NCBI GenBank assembly: GCA_030636765.1
Contig: DAOVWI010000101.1
Coordinates: forward strand, 1 to 7,658
DNA: 7,658 bases
Direction of reading: 5' to 3'
Source of the DNA: Gemmatimonadales bacterium
Lineage (GTDB): Bacteria > Gemmatimonadota > Gemmatimonadetes > Palauibacterales > Palauibacteraceae
Shown here piece by piece: positions 1 through 5,160 of the stretch. A program made the translations under genes and the position numbers. Within the stretch, counting starts at the first letter, position 1. The number at the start of each line of letters is the position of its first letter. Below the pieces are notes generated by a model. The model was not told the origin of the DNA. It worked only from the letters and a program-made list of their open reading frames with translations, and ran no database searches.

Positions 1-305
1 CGCTGGCGTTCGTCACGTACGTGGGAATTCCCGCGCTGCGTCTCGAGATGCGGTATCGGACCGCCCGCGAGACCATTCATGATGAGGCTGCGCAGATCAC
101 GGCCGGACGCGCCGCGGACGTGGAGGAGCAGATCGTTTCCACCGTAAGGGAGCTGGATCTGCCGCGAAGCGCCGAGCACGTGCAGGTGGGCTTCGTGTCG
201 AGCGGTGGGCGTCGGTTCCGGATCAGCGTGCGTTACGCCGACACGGTGCATGTCTTCGCCTGGGCCTGGGTGTGGCGGCGAACCATCGAGGCGGAGACGC
301 CATGA
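1..305 (+). CDS. 3' part of a small membrane-anchored protein, DUF4845-like
   Basis: The frame beginning at position 3 is open from the window edge to the TGA at 303-305, giving about 100 residues of a gene that starts upstream. The visible part opens with a hydrophobic run (LAFVTYVGIPAL), probably the end of a membrane helix. A charged helical stretch follows, rich in A, E and R, and then a beta-like C-terminal region (HVQVGF, RFRISVRYADTVHVF). A helix followed by a small alpha/beta domain ending in a 'v.v.Y' strand resembles DUF4845-type proteins, but that family link is weak and no function can be given. The stop overlaps the next start codon as ATGA (302-305), so the gene is probably translated together with the antiporter. 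A GTG at 21 could be read as a start, but the frame continues upstream of it, so an internal position is more likely. Confidence 0.6.
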   Translation, partial: LAFVTYVGIPALRLEMRYRTARETIHDEAAQITAGRAADVEEQIVSTVRELDLPRSAEHVQVGFVSSGGRRFRISVRYADTVHVFAWAWVWRRTIEAETP

Positions 306-1837
306 GCCGAGCTCGCCGAGCCGCTTATCGGGAGGGAAGCCCCACGGCTCGACTCGGCCGGCTCGCCGCCCTCGTTGCTGGGCTGTGGATCGTCTTCGGC
401 TCGGCCGCCTGGGAGCTTCCGGGTCGTCTGCTGGGTGAGCCGTCCACGGCGGCCGCCACCGTCGGCTTGCCGGGCGTCGCGCAGGCGTCCAGCGAACCGA
501 CCGAAGGCCACTCCGAGGCGAGCGCCGAGGAAGGCCTGGCGGAAGGGCACCAAGGTCCGGAGATCTCCCACGTCTTCCTCGTGCTTATCGCGATCCTCCT
601 CGTAGGGAAGCTGTTCGGCGAGGCGGCGGAGCGCATCGGGCAGCCGGCCGTCCTCGGTGAGCTCCTGGCCGGGGTCATCCTCGGCGGCAGCATGCTCGGA
701 ATCATACCCGGGCAGGACACACCTATCGGTGGGGTGATCCATGTGTTCGCCGAGATCGGTGTCTCCATCCTCCTCTTCGAGATCGGGCTGGAGACCGATC
801 TGAAGGAGATGTTCCGGGTCGGCAAGGAGGCGGCCGCCGTCGCACTCGTGGGAGTTCTCCTGCCGTTCGGCCTCGGCTTCGGTTACTGGTACCTGGCGAA
901 CCCGGCGATCGGCGCTCACCCGACCGGCATCGACTTCTGGATTGTCGCGATCTTCGTCGGGGCCACCCTGACGGCGACATCCGTGGGAATCACCGCGCGG
1001 GTGCTGTCCGATTTGGGCAAGATGCACACGTCGGAGGCACGCATCATCATCGGAGCCGCCGTCATGGACGACGTGCTGGGGATCGTCATCCTGGCCGTCG
1101 TGGCCGGGCTGGCCAGCGGCGCGGCGGTGGGTGCCCTGGCGATCAGCCGGATCTTCGTTTTCGCGGTCGGCTTCCTGGTATTGGCTGTCGTGATAGGGAG
1201 CCGGGCGGCCCCCTATCTCTTCGACGTCGTCGATCGCATGCGGGTGCGCGGCGTCCTGCTCGTCACCGCCTTCTGCTTCGCGCTCCTGCTGGCCGCCCTG
1301 GCGGACCTCGCCGGGTCGGCGATGATCATCGGGGCGTTCGCGGCCGGTATCGTCCTGTCCTCGACCAACCAGTTCGACGCGGTTGTCGAACGGATCGAGC
1401 CGGTGGCGGACGTCTTCACGCCGATCTTCTTCGTGGTCGTTGGGGCTCCGGTAAACGTCCGGCTCTTTATCCCGGGGAGCGATGATTTCAGCGGTATCGT
1501 GCTCACGGTCGGCCTTATCCTCACGGTCATCGCCGTGTTCGGGAAGGTGCTGGCGGGCTTCGTCGTCCGGAAGCCGGGACTCAACCGCCTTGCGATCGGC
1601 GTCGGCATGGTGCCCCGTGGTGAGGTTGGCCTGATCTTCGCCGCCATAGGGCTCCGGGAGGGCATCCTCTCGAACGCCGTCTACAGCGCTGTTCTGATCA
1701 TGGTCATTCTCTCGACCTTCATGGTACCGCCGTTTCTGAAGCCGCTCCTGCAGCGGGGGGACGTGATCGAGCCGGAGGAGACTGCTTTCGACGATACCGG
1801 CGCCGGGCCGCCGGACCCCGCCGCGCGCTCCGGCTGA
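302..1837 (+). CDS. Cation:proton antiporter, CPA2 (NapA/KefB-like) family
   Basis: This 511-residue inner-membrane protein should exchange Na+ or K+ for protons. The transporter core (about residues 88-490) holds some 12-13 hydrophobic helices. It carries the LLFEIGLETDL motif (157-167) and a TATSVGITARVL helix. The paired aspartates in VMDDVLG (Asp256-Asp257) are the ion-binding DD of electrogenic CPA2 antiporters. Further on are a helix lysine in VFGKVLAG (Lys415) and the conserved MVPRGEVGLIF (about 436-446). The first ~88 residues are extra: a basic start, a signal-like hydrophobic segment (about 19-37) and an acidic, histidine-bearing linker that probably lies outside the membrane. I chose ATG 302 because it overlaps the upstream stop as ATGA; an in-frame GTG at 272 would add 10 residues. 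The stop overlaps hemC's start. The ion transported cannot be read from the sequence. Confidence 0.93.
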   Translation: MSRARRAAYREGSPTARLGRLAALVAGLWIVFGSAAWELPGRLLGEPSTAAATVGLPGVAQASSEPTEGHSEASAEEGLAEGHQGPEISHVFLVLIAILLVGKLFGEAAERIGQPAVLGELLAGVILGGSMLGIIPGQDTPIGGVIHVFAEIGVSILLFEIGLETDLKEMFRVGKEAAAVALVGVLLPFGLGFGYWYLANPAIGAHPTGIDFWIVAIFVGATLTATSVGITARVLSDLGKMHTSEARIIIGAAVMDDVLGIVILAVVAGLASGAAVGALAISRIFVFAVGFLVLAVVIGSRAAPYLFDVVDRMRVRGVLLVTAFCFALLLAALADLAGSAMIIGAFAAGIVLSSTNQFDAVVERIEPVADVFTPIFFVVVGAPVNVRLFIPGSDDFSGIVLTVGLILTVIAVFGKVLAGFVVRKPGLNRLAIGVGMVPRGEVGLIFAAIGLREGILSNAVYSAVLIMVILSTFMVPPFLKPLLQRGDVIEPEETAFDDTGAGPPDPAARSG

Positions 1838-2751
1838 TGCGAGAGACACTCGTCATCGGCTCCCGGAGATCACCCCTCGCGCGGGCACAGGCCGCACGAG
1901 TGGCCCAGCTCGTTCGGTCGGCGTGGCCCGAGATCGAGGTGGAGACGGCCTGGATGGACACCCAGGGCGACCGGAGAATAGACGAGCCCCTGCCGGAGAT
2001 CGGCGGAAAGGGTGTGTTCACGGCGGAGCTCGAGGGGGCGCTGCTGGAGGCCGACATCGATGTGGCCGTGCACTCGCTCAAGGATCTTCCGACCTCGCTT
2101 CCGGAGGGGCTCGACCTTCTTGCCGTCGCGGAGCGCGAGGATCCCCGAGATGTCCTGGTAACGCCGGACCGCGTCTCGCTCGATCAGCTGAAGGTGGGCG
2201 CCCGTGTCGGTACATCGTCCCTTCGCCGGAGGGCGCAGCTGCTGAATGTGCGGCCGGATTGCCGGCCGCTCGATGTTCGTGGGAACGTGGAGACGCGGCT
2301 CGCCAAGCTCGAGGCCGGAGAGTACGATGCGCTGCTCTTGGCCGCAGCCGGACTGAAGCGGCTCGGCCGGCTCCGGCCGGAGATGTGGTTCCTGGATCCT
2401 CCGCGCTGGCTGCCGGCACCCGGGCAGGGGGCACTGGGTCTGGAGGGCCGGAGCGACGACGAGCGTGTCCGGGGTCTCTTGGACGCGATCGACGACGTCG
2501 AGGCGCGGTCGGCGACGGAGTGTGAGCGCGCCCTCCTGGCGGCTCTCGGTGGCGGCTGCCAGATCCCCTTCGGCGCGCTGGCGGTACGGGACGGCGAAAG
2601 CCTGACGCTTCACGCCGCGGTGTTCTCCGAGAACGGAGATACCGCTGTTCGCGTCTCCACGAAGGGAGATCTTCGGGATGCGATCGGCCTGGGGCGGCTG
2701 GTCGCGGAGGAGCTCCGCTCCCGTGGCGCCGATGGGTTGCTGACTGGGTAG
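1837..2751 (+). CDS. hemC: Hydroxymethylbilane synthase (porphobilinogen deaminase)
   Basis: HemC is a cytoplasmic enzyme that joins four porphobilinogen molecules into the linear tetrapyrrole hydroxymethylbilane, the step before uroporphyrinogen III. The 304-residue product has the usual family length. It shows the N-terminal IGSRRSPLARAQA (about 7-19), the catalytic aspartate in VAVHSLKDLPT (Asp83), and the substrate and cofactor arginine region GTSSLRRRAQ (125-134). DVRGNVETRL (146-155), PAPGQGALG (193-201) and GGGCQIPFGA (238-247) follow; Cys241 in the last should carry the dipyrromethane cofactor. No key residue is missing. ATG 1837 overlaps the antiporter TGA by one base (TGATG), which suggests coupled translation. 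No hemD follows, because the next gene lies on the other strand, so uroporphyrinogen III synthase must be encoded elsewhere. Confidence 0.98.
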   Translation: MRETLVIGSRRSPLARAQAARVAQLVRSAWPEIEVETAWMDTQGDRRIDEPLPEIGGKGVFTAELEGALLEADIDVAVHSLKDLPTSLPEGLDLLAVAEREDPRDVLVTPDRVSLDQLKVGARVGTSSLRRRAQLLNVRPDCRPLDVRGNVETRLAKLEAGEYDALLLAAAGLKRLGRLRPEMWFLDPPRWLPAPGQGALGLEGRSDDERVRGLLDAIDDVEARSATECERALLAALGGGCQIPFGALAVRDGESLTLHAAVFSENGDTAVRVSTKGDLRDAIGLGRLVAEELRSRGADGLLTG

Positions 2752-2752
2752 G

Positions 2753-2764
2753 CTGCTTCGGCAG
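2753..2764 (+). other. Small UUCG-loop hairpin after hemC
   Basis: Immediately after the hemC stop, CTGC-TTCG-GCAG can fold into a four-pair stem closed by a C(UUCG)G tetraloop, an unusually stable RNA loop. No run of T follows, so it is not a standard intrinsic terminator. It may mark the 3' end of the hemC transcript or do nothing. It lies in the 30-base gap between two convergent genes. Confidence 0.3.
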
Positions 2765-2781
2765 GTAGCTGAGGAACCCTG

Positions 2782-2982
2782 TTAGGGGCGCCGGCCGAGG
2801 AAGCGCTGAAGGTTGGCCAGGTAGTAGGCAAGGCCCGCGGCCATGAGGGCGAAAAAGGCCGCGAGCGCCAGGCTGACGCCGCCGCCTTCCCGAACAAAGA
2901 GTGCTCCCTGCCAGGCCGCGAACAGGGCGCAGAAAGTGATCGCCGTGGCGATGAGCAGCTTGTGGAATCCGATGAGGGACAT
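2782..2982 (-). CDS. Small two-helix membrane protein, hypothetical
   Basis: This minus-strand frame encodes 66 residues from ATG at 2982 to TAA at 2782. It begins MSLIGFHKLLIATAI, has one hydrophobic helix at about 8-29 and a second at about 36-55, and ends in a short basic tail (LQRFLGRRP). A Gly-rich turn (REGGG) separates the helices, so both ends probably face the same side of the membrane. The frame extends upstream to a TTG at 3042, but the extra 20 residues are polar and irregular, so I prefer ATG 2982. No convincing Shine-Dalgarno precedes it. The clean helical pattern supports a real gene over the opposing plus-strand frame here, which is basic and low in structure. It converges with hemC (30-base gap) and diverges from the next plus-strand gene. 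I do not recognise the family. Confidence 0.62.
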   Translation of the reverse strand: MSLIGFHKLLIATAITFCALFAAWQGALFVREGGGVSLALAAFFALMAAGLAYYLANLQRFLGRRP

Positions 2983-2986
2983 TCTG

Positions 2987-3412
2987 TTGAGCAAGTTACT
3001 CCGGACGCGGGAGACTGTACACAGGCCTCCCGCGTCGTCCAAGCACTCGCCGGAGCGCCGGGCGAAGTTTCGGCAGGCGGCGTTCGTGTACCTGCATGTA
3101 GGCCTCCTCTACGAGGCTGCGGTGTGGAGTCTCGGCCGGGCCGGGATGCTCCCGGAGGCTCGCGGCCCGATGTGGATGTGGCTCGTCGCGGGTGCTCTCA
3201 TCCTGAGCCTCGTTTTCTGGGGATTGTGGAGCTGGCAGAACGTCTGGTTCGCGCGGGCGATATGGGCGCTGCACTCGCTCAGGCTTCCCCCGCTTTTGAA
3301 CGCGGCGTTCATCAGGGAGCCGGGCGTGCTCCCGGCTTCCTTCTACGTGACCGCGCTCGTCGTCGTCCTCATCAACCTGTGGATGCTGGCCCGCGCGGCG
3401 TGGGATCTCTAG
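2987..3412 (+). CDS. Three-helix integral membrane protein, hypothetical
   Basis: From TTG 2987 this frame gives 141 residues. A basic, Ser/Pro-rich N-terminus of about 30 residues is followed by three hydrophobic helices: about 31-50 (FVYLHVGLLYEAAVWSL), 63-83 (very rich in Trp and Leu) and 118-136 (YVTALVVVLINLWML). Aromatic residues crowd the helix ends. I found no catalytic motif or heme ligand pair and do not recognise the family. I chose TTG 2987 because GAGGGA at 2974-2979 sits 7 bases upstream. ATG 2972 (146 residues) is the alternative; it has no good ribosome site and would overlap the start of the minus-strand gene. The frame stays open back to an ATG at 2843, but that part is antisense to the small membrane protein and looks non-coding. 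It may be cotranscribed with the Mrp-type gene 44 bases downstream. Confidence 0.68.
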   Translation: MSKLLRTRETVHRPPASSKHSPERRAKFRQAAFVYLHVGLLYEAAVWSLGRAGMLPEARGPMWMWLVAGALILSLVFWGLWSWQNVWFARAIWALHSLRLPPLLNAAFIREPGVLPASFYVTALVVVLINLWMLARAAWDL

Positions 3413-3427
3413 GGAGGTGCTGGTGAC

Positions 3428-3460
3428 GTGCCTGGCGGCGTCGTGAGGCTCGGCCGGTGA
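3428..3460 (+). CDS. Possible 10-codon mini-ORF before the Mrp-type ATPase
   Basis: A strong Shine-Dalgarno (GGAGGTG, 3413-3419) lies directly after the stop of the membrane protein, 8 bases before GTG 3428. From that GTG a ten-residue peptide (MPGGVVRLGR) runs to TGA 3458-3460, which overlaps the GTG start of the next gene as GTGA. This layout would suit a coupling or leader peptide that delivers ribosomes to the ATPase start. A second GTG at 3423 gives a seven-residue reading in another frame, but it is too close to the ribosome site. No regulatory amino acid run is present. It could be chance in GC-rich DNA. Confidence 0.25.
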   Translation: MPGGVVRLGR

Positions 3461-4338
3461 GACGCATCCGCACGTATGCCGATCTCCAGGGTCCGGATCG
3501 ATCCGGGCTCGACCAACAGGTGGAGGCCCAACACGAGCGCGTGGCGCGCCGCCTGGAGGGGATCGGAACGGTCCTGGCTGTAACGAGCGGCAAGGGAGGA
3601 GTGGGGAAGAGCCTGGTGGCCGCGACGCTCGCTTCGGCGCTGGTCAGTAGAGGGCTTAAGGGGGGACTTCTGGACGCCGATCTGAACGGCCCCAGCGCTC
3701 CGGCTTTCCTGGGACTCTCACGGCCCACGCTCGAAGTGACGGATGACGGCGTCGTGCCGCCGAGCGACGGGCGAGGCCTGCGCGTGATGTCCACGGACCT
3801 GCTCATGGACGAACGCGCGCCGCTGCGCTGGCGGGAACCCGGCACGGGCGGCCACCTGTGGAGGAGCCTGCTCGAGCGAGGCGTGTTCCGGGAGTTCCTC
3901 TCGGACGTCGTGTGGGGTCGGTTGGACGTGCTGGTGGTGGATACCCCCCCGGGGCCGCAGCGTCTGGCGGAGCTGAAGGAGCTGGCGCCGAATCGTACGC
4001 GCGTACTGGGGGTCACGATCCCGACCTCCGCGTCTCGCACGGCGGTGGAGCGCTCGCTCCGCCTGGCCGTGGAGGGTGGCCTGTTGCTGCTCGGTCTGGT
4101 GGAAAACATGGCGGGTTACGTGTGTCCGGCATGCCGGGAAGTGGGTCCCCTGCATCCGGGTGAGGCGGGAGAGTCCATCGCCCGGGCGCTGGGCACCCCG
4201 CTTCTCGGCCGGGTTCCGTTCGACGCCGAGGCGGCGGCGTGTGCCGAGCGCGGCGACATGGAGGGGCTCCTCTCCAGCCGGGCCGGCCGGGAGATCGGAC
4301 GCCTGGCGGACGTGGTGGCCGAAGGGCTTGGCTCGTGA
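3457..4338 (+). CDS. Mrp/ApbC-type P-loop ATPase, iron-sulfur carrier
   Basis: This 293-residue protein belongs to the Mrp/NBP35/ApbC group of deviant Walker A ATPases, cytoplasmic dimers that carry or insert Fe-S clusters into other proteins. Visible motifs, in order, are the P-loop TSGKGGVGKS (43-52, with signature lysine Lys46 and Lys51), the switch I region DADLNGPS (73-80; usually D-x-D-I-x-G-P-S), the Walker B/switch II LVVDTPPG (159-166), and CPAC (Cys223, Cys226), the CxxC that bridges a cluster between two subunits. Only about 38 residues precede the core, so the N-terminal MIP18/DUF59 domain of many Mrp proteins is absent. GTG 3457 is the only start in frame after the stop at 3424; GAGG at 3445-3448 is its nearest ribosome site. 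It overlaps the next gene by GTGA. The neighbouring ferredoxin and radical SAM genes are plausible cluster clients. Confidence 0.88.
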   Translation: MRRIRTYADLQGPDRSGLDQQVEAQHERVARRLEGIGTVLAVTSGKGGVGKSLVAATLASALVSRGLKGGLLDADLNGPSAPAFLGLSRPTLEVTDDGVVPPSDGRGLRVMSTDLLMDERAPLRWREPGTGGHLWRSLLERGVFREFLSDVVWGRLDVLVVDTPPGPQRLAELKELAPNRTRVLGVTIPTSASRTAVERSLRLAVEGGLLLLGLVENMAGYVCPACREVGPLHPGEAGESIARALGTPLLGRVPFDAEAAACAERGDMEGLLSSRAGREIGRLADVVAEGLGS

Positions 4339-4772
4339 AGTTTCTGTGCATCGAGTGCGACGAACAGATGCACTTCGGGGAGCGGCAGCTTCCCGGGGAC
4401 GGCACTCTCGCGGCGGTCTTCCGCTGCCCCGAGTGCGGTCGCGAGGTGGCCATGCTGACCAACCCGATGGAGACGCAGGTGGTCTCCGCGCTCGGCATCA
4501 AGATCGGGGGGCGGGAGGTGCCGGAGCAGCCCTTCGAGCTCGTGAGGGGATCGCTCGAGGGCGGGCGCGAGGGCGCGTTCGCGGATGCCCCGGCCCCCGG
4601 GCCCGTGAGATGGAGCGACGCGGCCGTGGAGCGCTTGGCCGTCGTTCCTTCCTTCGTCCGCGGGATGGTGAAGAGGATCTACGCCGACTACGCGAGGGAG
4701 CGGGGAATCCGCGAGATCACACCCGAAATCATGGACCGGGCCCGCACGGACCTGGGTCTGGAAGGCATGTAG
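4335..4772 (+). CDS. Small PCP_red-domain protein with two CxxC pairs
   Basis: This 145-residue protein has two parts. The N-terminus holds CIEC (Cys5, Cys8) and CPEC (Cys31, Cys34), a zinc-ribbon or rubredoxin-like four-cysteine knuckle. The C-terminus (about 91-140) reads VRWSDAAVERLAVVPSFVR, then KRIYADYARERGIREITPE. That matches the PCP_red pattern (PF08369): W-x-x-x-A, a hydrophobic-Pro-x-x-x-R turn, then a helix with YA-R and I-T-x-E. This small helical domain is best known from the C-terminus of BchB/ChlB, a subunit of light-independent protochlorophyllide reductase, but stand-alone copies occur in bacteria that make no chlorophyll. A linker of about 35 residues lies between the parts. 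GTG 4335 overlaps the Mrp-type stop as GTGA and has GAAGGG 8 bases upstream. The frame continues upstream to a possible start at 4239, but that part overlaps the ATPase and is not credible. The function is unknown. Confidence 0.85.
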   Translation: MKFLCIECDEQMHFGERQLPGDGTLAAVFRCPECGREVAMLTNPMETQVVSALGIKIGGREVPEQPFELVRGSLEGGREGAFADAPAPGPVRWSDAAVERLAVVPSFVRGMVKRIYADYARERGIREITPEIMDRARTDLGLEGM

Positions 4773-4774
4773 AC

Positions 4775-5056
4775 GTGGCCTTTGACACCGATTTGGCCGG
4801 CTCGCCCGTGGGCGGAGCGAGCGAGGAACGGCGATCGGTCGGGGATCTGCTGATCTGCATCGATCGCGCGATCTGCGTGGGCTTCGAGGACTGTATCACG
4901 GCGGCTCCCGGGGCGTTCCGGCTGGACGCGGAGGGGATCGCCACGTTCTCGGAACCGGAGGGCATCGAGCGGGACCGCCTGCTGGCAGCGTGCGCCGCAT
5001 GCCCGGTGGATGCGCTCAGCGTGCTGGACGCTGCGGGGCGTCGGATCCTGCCCTAA
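4775..5056 (+). CDS. Small ferredoxin with one Fe-S cluster
   Basis: This 93-residue soluble electron carrier starts at GTG 4775, two bases after the previous stop, with GGAAGG about 9 bases upstream. After a polar leader of about 22 residues comes the ferredoxin core: LLICIDRAICVGFEDC, then APGAF-x-L, D-x-E-G, and near the end ACAACPVDAL. The first cluster motif is C-V-G-F-E-D-C (Cys34 and Cys40), so Phe37 sits where a middle cysteine is usual. Cys76-Pro77 is the classic closing CP. The extra Cys73 or Cys28 might supply a fourth ligand; otherwise a [3Fe-4S] cluster is likely, as in single-cluster ferredoxins that lack the middle cysteine. Its place between two PCP_red genes and just upstream of a radical SAM gene suggests it feeds electrons to one of them. 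That is inference. Confidence 0.87.
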   Translation: MAFDTDLAGSPVGGASEERRSVGDLLICIDRAICVGFEDCITAAPGAFRLDAEGIATFSEPEGIERDRLLAACAACPVDALSVLDAAGRRILP

Positions 5057-5063
5057 TCGTCTT

Positions 5064-5092
5064 TTGACTTCGACGGAAGTGCTGGCTATATA
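5064..5092 (+). promoter_or_regulatory. Sigma70-type promoter for the stress-protein fusion gene
   Basis: In the 104-base gap after the ferredoxin, TTGACT (5064-5069) and TATATA (5087-5092) are spaced by exactly 17 bases. Both are close to the consensus -35 and -10 boxes and stand out in this GC-rich sequence. Transcription should begin near 5099, leaving about 60 bases of leader before the ATG at 5161. No operator repeat is obvious. This gives the fusion gene and the radical SAM gene a start of their own, separate from the upstream genes. Confidence 0.72.
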
Positions 5093-5160
5093 GTCTCCTC
5101 CGACGGCCGGCCAGCGAAATCTTGGTGGTTGCATCGGCATCCGCCCGTACCTTCTGAAGG

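Noticed and set aside
233..1849. Minus-strand open frame of 538 codons opposite the antiporter
   Set aside because: The product is a run of D, E, R, H and Q with no domain or hydrophobic core. It mirrors the GC-rich codon pattern of the antiporter, which has clear family motifs.
2777..2788. CCCT-GTT-AGGG hairpin at the hemC/small-protein junction as a terminator
   Set aside because: The stem has only four pairs with no T-run, and it reaches into the 3' end of the minus-strand gene.
2843..2986. N-terminal extension of the three-helix membrane protein from ATG 2843
   Set aside because: It is antisense to the well-formed two-helix protein and is basic and unstructured. TTG 2987 has a better ribosome site.
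4076..4774. Upstream part of the plus-strand frame that contains the ferredoxin
   Set aside because: It overlaps the ATPase and the PCP_red gene in another frame and encodes an Arg/Gly-rich product. Only the part from GTG 4775 has ferredoxin motifs.
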